DNA of 64,000 nucleotides. Origin: Coffea arabica. Lineage: Eukaryota; Streptophyta; Magnoliopsida; Gentianales; Rubiaceae. Every line of letters starts with the position of its first letter. Positions within the stretch are counted from its first letter, which is position 1. The translations under genes were made by a program, and so were the position numbers. Location: contig NC_092326.1 in the NCBI RefSeq assembly GCF_036785885.1, positions 41,564,287 through 41,628,286 on the forward strand, written 5' to 3'. Under the pieces are notes generated by a model. It was not told the origin of the DNA. It searched no databases and saw only the letters and a list, made by a program, of their open reading frames with translations. Below are positions 36,311-51,200 of this stretch, piece after piece.

Positions 36311-37877
36311 AAATGTCTTATAATGCAAATATTAAAAATTCAAGTTTACCGAAATCTCTAGACACATTATAAGCTATGTGAAAGCAGTTGGATACTGAAT
36401 ACCAGTTTTGCCTCGTTTTTGTTCTGATCTGCATCGTACCAACTAGCGCCATTTTTTTGTTTTGCACACTACTGTCTTTACCACTGCTTAGAGAAGTGAG
36501 TATTTAGTTTTTTGGTGGCAGTCTTTAATTGTACTTTAGCACATTACAGACGGCAGGTTTTTTTTTTTTTTTTTTTAAATATACTATATGGACCTCGACA
36601 TGCATTACTATTGATGTACATGGAAAACTTTGAATGGACCTGTTTGTCCTGTTCGGCTAAAGTGCATCATAATAAAATGCAATTCGTCTGTTCTTCTTAG
36701 CTGGACATTGAATGGTGTTCCCAGTGAGTACAGTTAAATTTCCTTCTCTAGCTAGAAAACTGGCTGGACTTTGGATGGCTTTGGAAATGGGGACTGTACG
36801 GTGTTCCCATCCCAATGTACACGAGAAATCAAAAAAAAAATTTTTTTTTTTAAATCTCATGCGATGGTCTTCACATGACTACGCAAACAAGTTATTTTTT
36901 GGTTTACTCATTTGATTTTTTTTTTTGAGTAAATTTTAAATATATTAATGGTGTATATATTATTACGATTGAATACAAGCACATATACAAAATTTTACTC
37001 ATTTGATTTTTTTTTGAATAAATGTGATATACACAAACGATGTATACACTATTATGGTTGGATATATGATACATATGTAAAATTTGAGTTACAGATTCAA
37101 ATTCAAATTATATATTATACGTCTAATAGTGAAAGTGTATACACTACCAGTGAGTGCATAGTAGATTAACCTTCCTTTCATACATTGTTGAATAAGAAGA
37201 ATGATCTTACCTTTGTTACTACAAGACTCTTCCTTCAGTTCACTGCTTGATTACCTACCAAGTCAAAAAAAAATTGAAACAGATTTCCCGTAACTATGCC
37301 CGATGAAGAAGAATTGTTTTTCTATTTAATTTGTCATCCTTTTCTGCGATTCACAGAGGGGTACGAGTGCTCTAGGGTATGGTTCATATTGAGATTCAGA
37401 TTTTTTACCGATATGGCCTACTGCAGTTTTGCCCTTAATTCTGGGATGTCATAGATTATCATCTAGTTTTGTCCCCCCAGTGTGGTGGCAAAAAGGTTCC
37501 AAATATACAACTTCGACTCTTCAGTTTTGTTTTCCAACCTGATCTTTCCCTTCTTTGCAAAGTCAACAGCCAGGATGTTTTAGTTGAAGTTTAGGAGATC
37601 CAAGAATCCCCAGGACTGGTCAAGCTTCAAAAGAGTGAGAGCTGTCGAGGCAGAGGCACCGCAAGTGACAGCCCAGTGGCAGTCACATCGTTGATATCAG
37701 GATCCAAATCCTTAGTCCTTACTCCCCCATCCTCCTGAAGAAACAATCCGTGGAAGAAAAGATGCAGAGGCCAGGGAGGGGAGGACGGGATCACCCCACT
37801 CATTCTCAGATGAATATTGTCTGTTTCGGCTCCTCCCAACTTAGAAAAAGTGGCTAAACCTCGTAAATTTGTCCGCG
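36311..37877. other. Convergent intergenic interval
   Basis: This lies between the 3' ends of the RBL19-like gene and PTAC14, so it holds two 3' UTRs and a repeat. Poly(T) and poly(A) runs lie at 36550-36577 and 36831-36852. No gene is seen. Confidence 0.7.
36930..37172. repeat. MITE of the TATACTGACA family, copy 4
   Basis: Two tandem-like left ends (GGTGTATATATTATTACGATTG and GATGTATACACTATTATGGTTG) are followed by a right end GTGAAAGTGTATACACTACCAGTG and TAGATTAACC. It may be one copy inserted beside a second, truncated one. Confidence 0.5.
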
Positions 37878-40800
37878 TTAGAACAATATTTGCTCTTGGT
37901 ACACATCTAATGCCTGGATGACCTTCTCTATGAGTAATTTTCTGTGCAATCTGTACCTGCAAACACGAATATAATGTCATGTAAATCTCATAGGTCTGAT
38001 GAACAGTAAGGAAAGCAGTGTGTGCATACTGGTGGTTACATACTTTATTGCTGCTTCCAGCGTCCTCCTAGCTTCAGGCATAGAATCTGTCAAAGACAAT
38101 GCAAGAAAATAACAACGAGGACATTAGACTTCTAACGTGAAACATCTGAGGCCAAATTTCAGCCACTTTATGACAAAAATACTACATTTTGATCAAGTTT
38201 TTTCCCTTCGCACAATTCTGTCTTGGATCTTAGAAGCTTCAAAGTTCCAAGACAGAGACCAAATTTTTCTGCAAATCTAGTTCTCAGGTGAAAAACAATT
38301 ATTTCATCACCCCATGTTTAAAGGCAGCAGAATATTTTTTTTTTTTTTTTTTGGTTATATACATTTCTGTTATTGGAACTTGATCTTTCATACTGATGAT
38401 ACCTAGAATCTGCTGATCTTCCTTGGCAGTTGTGGGGTACTCGGCAAGCATTAGCTGACATTCTTCTTGCAACTCCTTTGCAGCCTTCCGCTCTATACTT
38501 GGTATTGGAGGGACATCTCCATCTGACCATGTTGGCATTGTCCTAGCTGCTGCTAAAACAGCTCCATCAACAAAATTGTCTCCATTATTTGACAACCGAC
38601 CTGCTAGCAATTTCGTTGATTCGATAAATTAATCCTAAAAATTCAAGATAAAAGCTCAAATGAAAGTATCCCATCAGCCATACTGTTGTGGTAATATTCC
38701 CCCGGAAGGCCAGATATGTGAAAAACTGACAAGAAAGAATCCAAATGAATCCGAGCACCACCAGAGAATTGAATAACATCCCAAGGATTCTGCATATTTA
38801 ATAATATATGAAAGGTTGTATTAATACCAAAAAAAAATTTAAAAATAGAAAAAGTAAAAACTCAAAGCCAAAAAGAAGGGCATCAAATCCACGGTGGAAC
38901 TATAGGCAATTTAGCTGTACCAGAAAGCTATTACAAAGAACTACGCAGGTAATAAGGACTTAAGATACCAAGATCTGCATTTCCTGAGTTCAGAGTTTAG
39001 CCCAACTGCTTAAAGCCATCTTTCCTCAGGCAATATGCCAAGGTTTGACATGCATCACTACCATTATACGCCCCATTATCCATGCCCTTAGGATATATGA
39101 TGTTCTCACAAAAAATGCTTAAAAATTAAAATAAACAAAAAAGACAAAAGAAAGAAGGAAAAAGAGAGAGAAGCAGCATTGTCTACACATAAAAGCATTA
39201 GAAAAGAAGATGAAATTAAGGAATGAAGTCAATAGATAAGATCAGGAAATAGAAATTAGTCCTAACTCCTCCTTGAGTTATTCAAAATTTTCTTTTATTT
39301 TTTGTTTCTATTTCCTCTTGTCCTTCTTTATCCTCACAGAAGACAGATTACAGAACTGGTGGATCAAAGAAAATTTAGTCACTACCTCATTGTATCTTTA
39401 AACCTCTTAATTTGAGTTTACACTTGTGCAAGTGTTGAGACTTCATTACAGGCACACGGATCATGACATCTTAAAGGTTGTGTCATATTCTGAAATCTCT
39501 AGTGTCTATTGGAACAAAGCTATTTGACTCTTATGCCAAAGTTTTCTATCCTACCCAAGCACACAACTGTAATATCTAATTTGGCAACTAGCGTACTACA
39601 TGTTTAAGTTAAAAGTTAAATTTAATGACTTCGCTTTTGCTTCATAAGTTGAAATCAAATAATATTCTCAAACATTCTAAGCCTATTGCAAACAATCAGG
39701 AAACAAGAATGTTACAAGCCATTACCTCCCTTTTTTCTAAAAAAAAAAATAAAACAAAATGGAGGCAAACAGTAAAATTATCGCTGTGGGACCAATACAG
39801 AGATTACTATATTCTTGGCTCTGCCCATGATAAAGTTTTCAACCATGGCAATGGAAAAGATCTGCTTTATTGGAAAGCAAGTACAATGACATTATCTACA
39901 ATAGTGTAACAGCTATTGCAATTTTTTAAGCAGCGCAAGGAAAAGAACCATTACCACAGGCGATGAAAAGCCATATCTTTGCATAAACAAGTTATTCTTC
40001 CATCCACTCATGTAATTGACAGTCATCTGCAAAGGTTTAAGGAAAGTAACAGCCTATCATATCTGCAGTATGCACTTTATAAATAGGCGTAGACTCTAAT
40101 GGAGGCAAAAGAAGTAGAGAAATTGGTATGAGCAAACAACAACCAAGTATTATTAGTAAAGAGACTTCAAGTCTGCAACAGCTAGTATAATAGACCACAA
40201 TGTAAGAGAGATTAAGTTTTTGCTTATTGGTATTCGGTCTGCTATATCACATATTATAGTTTCTGATAATTAATTAGAGAAATTTGACAGTCGTCTTCGA
40301 TTTTTTTTCTTTCTTTTTTATTGGGAAATGTTGGAAAATTTTAAGCATGAAAATCAAGGAACATTTTCTTTTCTCATCCTGATGTGAGTTGAGCCAATAA
40401 CACCAAAGACAGATTGAAGCCAGCACAAGAAAGAAAATTTGTTTTCCAAGTTTTAAATGCCAGGATTTGGAGGCTGCAAGTAGATTTTACATCTATTACC
40501 ATCCCTAAACAATCTTTTAGTAACTTAAGAGGTAAACTGTGACTTGGACATCAATTGTCCAATAATGCATGAACCAGAATTCAATTAGGATGCCAACAAC
40601 TAGTACAAATTTTAAATCATAAAAAAGATTCATGCCTTCTACAATGTGACAAAGAACTACAATCACCATGCTGCTTCTACTAACATATATCACTCAATCC
40701 AGATCAACCATTTAGCACGGAAAATTGACAAGCATTTACCTCATCTCCCCTTCTAATCCTTTGTCCAGCATTAATCATCACCTCAAGCATGCGATCTTTG

Positions 40801-43800
40801 AAACGCCAGTGGAAAAAGCAATTTGGCTGGAATGAATGGTTTAGCATATCTGGATAAGAACCCTCAGTAATTAATCACTACACTCATATATTAAGATTTT
40901 TTAATCTATAATTTCTCAACATATTCACAACAATTCCATTAGTTTATGATTTCTCAACATTTCCACTCTTTAAACATTAGCCTCTAATTCTGATCTTCTC
41001 TGGCATACAAATGACATAATGCAAGTGAAAAAGTGCAAGATTTAGTGGCATAACAATGCTCAAGAGAGACTCTAATTAACAAAGACATATTAGCAGTCTT
41101 GCTTAACCGAGTGAAAATTTTCATGTCACGAAGAGGTCCTTAATCATCTCCTTGTCCTTCAAAACTGCCAGAGGAAATTAATCAAACAATCACCTCCTTA
41201 CATTTTTTTAAGTTTTAGGCTATAAAGAATGTTCATTTTTTGATGTTTGTCCTACTAATCTGTTCATTTTCCTACTCTATTACAACAGAATTGCAGTTGA
41301 AGCACCCTGTACCCACAGATTTTCATTTTTCTTGTAGGAAGAGATTAAGAAAATTATCTTATTCCACATTTTTTTTGGCTCTACTCCAGCAATTCAAGAT
41401 AAATTTCCAAAAGTCATACAAAGCTTCAGAACTGGAGCTGCATATCTAAATAAAAACCTGAAGGACCACATGATTCTAGCATATCAACTAATGACACATT
41501 GTGGTATGAGAAAATAAAAAAAGATAAGCTGAAGAACTCACCAGCATAAGGAACTAACATGTTTAAATCTTGAACCAGAGCACCTATTCTTGTTTGCAAA
41601 TTAATGCATCGAGACTGTGCAATGCTCAGTGCCCAAATGAATCTCTCAGGGTCACGAGCAAGACGCTTTATTTTAAGAGGAACAGCAGAATGCTGAATGA
41701 ATTAAGAACAGGTCAACATATTAGACACAGATAAAAGTTAAAATAAACAACTAACTATACTAAAAATCTGATGATAAACAGGGCAGATAAGACCGCAGAA
41801 TACCCAATTCTTTTCCCAGAATTCTAATGCCCGTTGTTGATGCTCTCTCATGGTGGAAGCAAGATTGTGATCCTGCAACTCCAAAAGGTCCTCCTGAAAA
41901 TAAAAAGAAAACAAAAAAGAACTATATGTCAGACAGCAAAATGAGAAGCAACAGAATAGTTATGGACTCACGGGAGGGAGTGAAGGCAGTATTAGAACCA
42001 CATAAAGCAAATAATACTAGTAGACAATTCCAGAACTCAAAAGTCAGGGAATATTTAGCATTGAACAGGTAGAGAGTAAATCTCAGCAGAAACATACAGC
42101 TCCTAACCATAAATGAAAAATCATACAACAATATGTTAAGATGAATTATGAGCTCCAAAGCATGACATAAATGTCAGTAGCATAAAGGATTCAAAATGAC
42201 TTTCTGCTCCATTATCTGACATATTAAGTCCACAAAATATAGCTTTCACATGAACCAATGCTTTCAACCTACAGGATGCAAAAGTTAAGAGATACTTGAA
42301 AGCAAAATATATATATATATATAGACACAGTTATGTCTGTAGTGAAAACATCACAATAATTCTGAATTAGGTTACAGAGTCCACCTATAAAACACACACA
42401 GTAAACAAATTGTAAACTATCTTGTACATCTAATATCCACTATTTGCATATGCCCTTGACAAAGACCACATAAAGAGACAAAATAGTACTTCTAGAAAGC
42501 CAAATGCGTTTGAGTTAGCAATAAGGCATTTACTTTTTACTAGGATCCTCATTCACAAACCTCGGTCGCGAGAAGCAAGCTAGTGCATTCATCAGCACTT
42601 GGCAAGAAGTCACCATACAGTGTCCAGAAGTTGTCTTTGCAATCAAATGCATATAAAAGAAGACATGCCAACCTCAGGTCCCAGTCTATCTGTCAAAATA
42701 CCACTATTATATTTAGGACTTTAAGAAAATACATGACCTATTCTAGAATACAAAGAAAACCTACAGATGAAAAAGATTCTAGTGAGCATGGCTAAGTAAT
42801 TTAATAGTACATCACTGAATATTACCTAAATACTTGAATCTACAAAAGAAAATATAATGAGCAATGATGAAACTGTCAGCTGTGAATAGAAAGATTAAAC
42901 ATCGAATGAGCAACATACTTAAAAATTTACCTCTGGATTGGTTGAATTGATGATGTCAAATATAGGATGGCCGACAGGTATGATATCCGGAAAGAACATC
43001 CAGGGTGTCTTTTGGCTTATAGTTAACATCAATTCTAAGGGAATTTCCATGATGACCTGCAGAATCACATGAATAATTGGATGGAAAGAATATCATTTTG
43101 TTTCGCATTCACAAACAACAAATCAAAAGGTATTGAAGTTTGCCATAGTCAATGACAACTTAAGTTATAGCTAAGTACATTGTATAACAACTGCTAGAAG
43201 CAAAACTAACCCTAGCTCGACGAAGAGGCTCAACATCTTTGGAAGCATATACTCCAAACCCATCAGGGCCTTCCCTGAATTCAATGCCATATGCTCTAAC
43301 ACTCCTAACATATCCTATCTTATAGAAATCTGGGTCTGCCGGTTCTAACTGTTAATGGAAAATTAATGAACTTTTCAAGTCAAAATAGAGAATAAAATCA
43401 AACAAATGGATGTAGTTAAAAAATAGAAGAGACAATAATTATACCAAAAATTTCCAGACAAGTATATGGCAAGGTAATAATATGAAGATTCACAGATCGA
43501 AGAATGGAGAAGGCAGAAAATGGAACAACCACATTGCAGAAAATTTCTCCACCCAAGTTCCAATAATTGCTGACATGTCTTTCTTGACCTTATTCCACAC
43601 TAAAAAGTAATCATACATGCATGAACAAATAAATTGCCAAGGAGACCTTGGTCTAAAGACTAAGGTTGTGGTCCAAGGAATTAGAGGTCCTGGGTGCAAA
43701 TCCCACCTTCCCCCTCCCTGCTCCTTAAATCCTACCCCTTCCCTACTAAAAAAAATTAAAAACAGATAATTTCTTTCATTCATCAATCCTCTTTCCCTTT

Positions 43801-44827
43801 CCATATGACAAAGTTCAACCAAGAGCACAATATAAGCACGACATTCTCTACACTTCTCAATTTACAAAAAAAAGTCACTTCCTTTTCCAAAGCTACGTCA
43901 TAATCAATTTGAAATCCCAGTAGAATAGAAAATTCTTCATGTTTATTGATTTCAAGAAAGAAGGAACAGCAGAATCAAGCGTTTGGTGACAGTAGTTATA
44001 GAATTACAGCTTCTGCCAATATAATGTTACTACTAAGGATTAGCTTTTCTTACTCCCAAGATACATGATGAGAATAAAAAGGTGAGCAACCAATGAAAAC
44101 CCTATTCATCACAGGACACAAATGACTTATCAAAGGGTGAATCAACAAAATAAAATATACAATTAATAGGAAGTAATATGAAACTCAATAAAAAAAGGGT
44201 GCAAATTGAACCTACCTCGGAGGCAGGAGTAGGTTGGAGTGATGAAGGGGTTTGAAAGAGTGGGAACGATGAAGGAGATGAAGCAGATGATATCTCTAAG
44301 GTTGAAGCAGCAGCAGCAGCACTAGAACTAGTTGCATTGTAAGCAACTGCAGCAGCAGCACTAGAACTAATTGCATTGTAAGCAACTGCAGCAGCAGCAG
44401 CAGATTTGATGGACCTGTTTCTTTTCTTACATATAAAAATGGGTTGTTGTACTGGAACATGGAGATAACACACACCACTACACAACTGCAACAAACAAAC
44501 AAAATAATAAAAGCCCATTAAAAGATTGTAAACGAAAGAAGACAACTTTAATTTTTCTCTTGAATATATCTGCGAAAAAATTTCATTTCATTCCCTAAGG
44601 TACCCAGTTATTCAGTTAGAGAGCTTAAAACCTGTCCATTTTGTCCAACTTCAAAATCCCAAATCAAGTTTACAACTTTACAATCTACTTGTTCTTTCCA
44701 ATACTAAAAATAGGTAAAGAAAAGAAAACGCCACCTGGCCCTATTCATCATCGAAAAACAAAATTCTGAAAATGGTGCAAATATTGAACGCAGAATTAAG
44801 TGTTACCAGGAAACTATTCTTCAACAT
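37878..44827 (-). CDS. PTAC14: pTAC14 / PAP7, SET-domain protein of the plastid RNA polymerase complex
   Basis: pTAC14 is a nuclear-encoded subunit associated with the plastid-encoded RNA polymerase, needed for chloroplast gene expression. Thirteen exons close in frame for 510 residues: 44807-44827, 44216-44485, 43211-43348, 42931-43056, 42561-42689, 41804-41893, 41542-41692, 40740-40849, 39955-40026, 38684-38789, 38403-38600, 38044-38086, 37878-37956. The Arabidopsis protein is of similar size (about 480). A conserved block from ADPDFYKIGYVRSVRAYG to DVYQEQILF spans the chain. SET signatures include GFGVYASKDVEP, YADMLNHSFQPNC (312-314 NHS) and GDEMTVNY (Tyr350). The N-terminus is Ala/Ser-rich transit sequence with an internal 13-residue tandem duplication. 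The first exon of 7 codons is tentative; the rest is secure. Confidence 0.92.
43630..43760 (+). repeat. SINE-like insertion in PTAC14 intron 2
   Basis: It contains GGTCCTGGGTGCAAATCCCACC, a good RNA polymerase III box-B-like segment, after a TGGTCTAAAGAC box-A-like segment, and it ends in an A-rich tail at 43748-43763. It is antisense to the host gene. Target duplication is not clear. It could be a degenerate tRNA-derived SINE related to the copies at 850 and 57316. Confidence 0.45.
44284..44401 (-). repeat. In-frame 39-bp tandem duplication in the PTAC14 transit region
   Basis: A unit that reads GCAGCAGCAGCACTAGAACT followed by AGTTGCATTGTAAGCAACT on the plus strand occurs twice, then a third partial copy of the GCA run. 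The protein reads SSSAAAAVAYNA twice with one Ile/Thr change. Confidence 0.85.
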
Positions 44828-45274
44828 GAAGCAAAATTCTGGGAAGAGGAAGACCAAAGGACAGTAAGGATAATGATTAAGGGCTCCTGGAAGATGGGAT
44901 GCCTGAGTTCGGTGGTGATGGACCTCAACCTCAGCTTTGGCCTTGGGGATAGAGTGGCAGAAGAGTCGAAGAGAGGTTCAGAAAGCCAAACTAAATCCTT
45001 TAGCTGTTACTGATAATTGTTAAGGGCATTTTAGTCATCGAAGCATTTTCGTGGGAACTGTTCTGATTGGAGGGAAAAGGTGGGGAATTTGAAAAAAAAA
45101 AACACACACACGCACACACACACTCAGGTCAGGAGGATCACGGATCGGTTCAGTCTGAGTTTAAAGGCCAATAATTTGGAAATCAAAATTGTAGTATTCA
45201 TGTGAAATTCTTTCATTGGTTCGAAAATTAATTCGAAAACAGCTAGTATATATTATAGTTTTGCGAGATCAGTA
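44828..45274. promoter_or_regulatory. Divergent interval between PTAC14 and the GH1 pseudogene
   Basis: 447 bp between the PTAC14 start (minus) and the first GH1 remnant (plus). It should contain the PTAC14 promoter. An AC-rich CACACACACGCACACACACAC run lies at 45101-45121 after a poly(A) run. No firm TATA box was identified. Confidence 0.4.
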
Positions 45275-47480
<2,206 letters not shown>

Positions 47481-48281
47481 TTGAGCAGGATAAGATATGT
47501 TAAAAGAACACACTGCAGCAGAGTCGGTTGTTATTTACCTAACAGCTCACTCAGATTTCACCTTTTATCTGCAAACTTTGATCTGTCATGGATCATGTAA
47601 CTGTGGTTAATCTGACAAGTAGACATAGGCATCTTATAGTTGTTTGTAAGCCTGTATTTTCACATGGACCAAGACTGATTTCTGTCGCCAGCTACACTCC
47701 CAATAAGTCAAATTAGAGTATATTTACAGAAAGACAAGCACAGAAAGTTCCAGCATATTTCATGAGGACGACAATCTGACTGTGAAACCTCACTGAAGCT
47801 TGAATATGCAACCAAAACAACGATAGATTTCAAGGCACAGATTGCAGTAATTGAACAAACAAGAAACCAACCTGGAACCTTAACTCAAAAATAAACACAC
47901 AAGAAAGAATACTAAAAAGAACACTAGAAAGAATTTTTTGATGCAAGGAAACCATGAAATCAACCTGGAACCTTAACTCAAATATAAGCACAATGGCCCT
48001 CCAAAGTCTTGTATTCTATTCCTACCCTACCCCATTATCAATCTAATCTATACAACGATATCAGGATATCATGTCCTTTCCTATTTCGATTTTGACCAAT
48101 GGCTTCCCAAAAGCATAGATTTCTAAATACGTGGAAAATTTTTCAAACAGGTGGAGAAGCTGCATGAGTGCTATTTGCTGAAATTGGCATATCGTCAAAA
48201 TTGACAAGGGAAATTCTCCCACCTCACAACATAATTCAGTCATCAGTTATTCTGGTTCTAAGAAGCATAGCCAAGCATCAT
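47481..48281. other. Intergenic interval with two facing 3' ends
   Basis: No gene is seen. An imperfect direct repeat (GAAACCAACCTGGAACCTTAACTCAA at about 47864 and a GAAATCAACCTGGAACC copy at about 47955) lies in the middle; only the shared core is cited here. Confidence 0.6.
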
Positions 48282-51200
48282 CTACCTCCACCAAGGAGTT
48301 CCAGCCTCATAAAAGTGCTCTCCATTGTCCCACAAAATCTGACATGCCTGAAGACCAATAGCCACGGCTGGTTCTTTCCCATGCTGAGCTATCCACTCTT
48401 CAATAGCCTGTGCTTTATCAGTCTCATTTGCATATTTTTTACTATTCTTCCTAAATGGATTAAGCCTAGGATTGACGATCTCAGCAACAGCAGCTGGCAA
48501 ATACATTGAATCACCAACTATTGGAGCACCACAGGCAGCCAACTGTGCTCGAATCTGAATATAGTGAGTATAACTTGTCAGTAAGACAATAGTGGTCAGG
48601 TTAATCAAATGGAAAGAAAAATCAATTGTGAATTATTTATTACTGTTCTGCTGTTTTTTACTGTTCTGCTGTTTTTTTTTTCACCTTTCCCATCTCCTTT
48701 GTCTGGCAACTTTCATAAAGACCATAGGGAATTTAATAGTACAGAGGTCAAAACGCCTATCACAAAGTCAACTATTATATGCAGTAACACTTTGACTCAA
48801 TGTAAAAGTCTCTTTCTTCTTTTGCATGTGCCTGGTTTAGGTGAGTTCCATGAGGGTTCAAATGAGCAAAACAATTTTAATGAAACTAAACGGCTCCATT
48901 TCGTGTCTCTTTCTCAACTTTTAAGGAATTGGCTTTACTTCCCAATGCAACATTCACACCTACTACTTCATAATCTAATTGCATTTAAATATTTTTCAAT
49001 GTGAATTACTAGGAAGTCCCATCCAGAAGCTAGTAAAATAAGCCAACAGCAAAAGCAAGAGAATCACATGAATTACAGAGTTTGGGAATAAAAAGGTACT
49101 TAACTTCCACGCTCCTCTAATGTAGAAAAGAAGAGGAAAAAAGAAAGAAATAGAAAAGGAGAAGATTCATTTAGGTACCTGATGAGTTCGACCAGTCAGA
49201 AGGTTGACTTTACACTCATATGCGAAATCTTGAGGAGGCCACCCACAATCCTCAATGCTATATCTCCTTTCCGTCATGCTTGTGGGCCAGGCAACCTTCT
49301 TACATTCTAGGACCTCAAGCTGGCACAAGTGCCATCCATCAACAGATTCTGCATGCAAAAGAAGGGCTGGCTTCAGAGCATGTCCAAGATCAACACTCAA
49401 AATGTATACTTTTTATAGGCAGCAATCATAAAATTGAAGGTGTGTTCAGATATTCAGAAGGTTCTCTAAAATAAGGGGTAAGGATAGAACTTCAAGTGCA
49501 ATTATTCTTCTCCCTTAAAAAGAAAGGAAGCAAGGGGTCATGTCAGCCACAAGAAAAAGGCAGTGTTGTGGCATGGGTTAAAAGCAACTAAAAACGAATT
49601 CCAACTAATAGGATCAAGTACTATCTTCAAGGGACTACCTTCAGAAACAAGTCTTGGTGCAATATTAATTGGTCGCATGTAATGGGTAATGACTCCAACC
49701 GGCACAGGAGCAGCAGCAAGTGCAAGGTAAAGCTTTTTAACTTTTTTCTCCTGATGAAATAACATACGCTTTCAGAAGGAGAGCAGACCAAACCAACAAA
49801 ACAATAAGACCAGTTGATACTAAATTCTTAACAAGGACAGCAGAAAGCATATTGTGTTTCATTCAGCAAAAATTTCTAGCTTTTCGGTTTTAAATTGTCT
49901 GCAAATTCACTTTAGTTTTCTAGAGTTACTGCTCACCCTGATTTTCCCATGAAAAACTGAGCAATAGTCCTTGGTTCTAGCTAAAACAACACTGCAAATA
50001 AATATGACACAATCAGGTTTCATCCAAAGAAGAGTAATAGATATGGAAGCCCATATTGATATTTTACCAGCCTTCAGTGCAATTATCAATCTGATGGGTA
50101 GTCATCAATGGACTTGTTAATCCTAATGCACGAGTAGCAAATGTTGCACAGCTTTCTTCAATATTGTCAGTAGTTCCTCCAACCTAATCAACAGAGAAAT
50201 GTATAGTAACCCTTAGAAATCCTCATAAAACGCGGCAAGAAAATGTCAAATGAAAATACTAATTCTAGAATATACGATCTTGTCATGAAAGTGCATAAAG
50301 TGTCCACACCATCACGAATCCATATCAACAGAATAGAGGACCCCTGTTGTTGACTAGTTTGTGCTCATGTTCTACAACAAAAGTCTATGTCTCGACATTC
50401 ATAACTCATATGTACCTAAACACTCCATATTACCAATTAGTTCATTTAGAAAAATACAGTGGTCAACTAATTGATGAACTAGTGCTATAAAATCCTCTAA
50501 CTTGAAATCAAAGAGAAATACTTCTAAACCATGGAGAAGGTTATCTTCCTCTGATTTGTTGTTGAAGGGGGATCCTAGAAGTTTTATCACATTTTGCTTC
50601 CAGAATAAAAATTAGTAGAGAATTCAATTGACTACAACATTTTTTATTCAGACTTGTATCAATTATCTAGGAGAACGTGGTGATAACTTAAGCAGAAAAG
50701 GAGCACATAGGTTAAAAAAAGTTGCAGAATATTCCAATGCTGAACAACATCATACATACTGATGTACCAGCTGGTTTGTCCAGAATAACGTAGGATTCCG
50801 TTATGGCAACAATTCTTGATCTCCAATCTATTTCATAGCACCTGATAATGATTGAAAAAACAACATTATTGGAAGGGTAATCATAGATCTAATAAACTGG
50901 TCGTGGGTACTTAAATGATTACCTCGGAAAACGTTTTGGGTGTACATGCACACGTAAATAGGTTCCAGCCTCAACAAACTCATCAGCACGAGTTATCCGA
51001 TAAGTTTTCTGTGCTTCACGAACAGTTTTCCCTTTAATGGAGGCTCGGTTTTTGAGAACTGATGGAGCTGTAACTTCTTTATATGTTTTAATTTGCTCAG
51101 GAGTGGCACTAGGGGGAGGCTTTGGACATACCAGAGCATAATACACAGCTCCAAAATGAATAAGATCTGCAACAAACCTTTCAAGATGAAATATACATAA

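Noticed and set aside
43650-43725. Possible tRNA gene on the plus strand
   Set aside because: Only a box-B-like segment is convincing. Acceptor and anticodon stems do not pair, and an A tail follows, so a SINE fits better.
44296-44502. Leucine-rich frame on the minus strand overlapping the second PTAC14 exon
   Set aside because: It is the shifted reading of the GCA-repeat transit region. The alanine frame joins to the conserved pTAC14 exons in phase.
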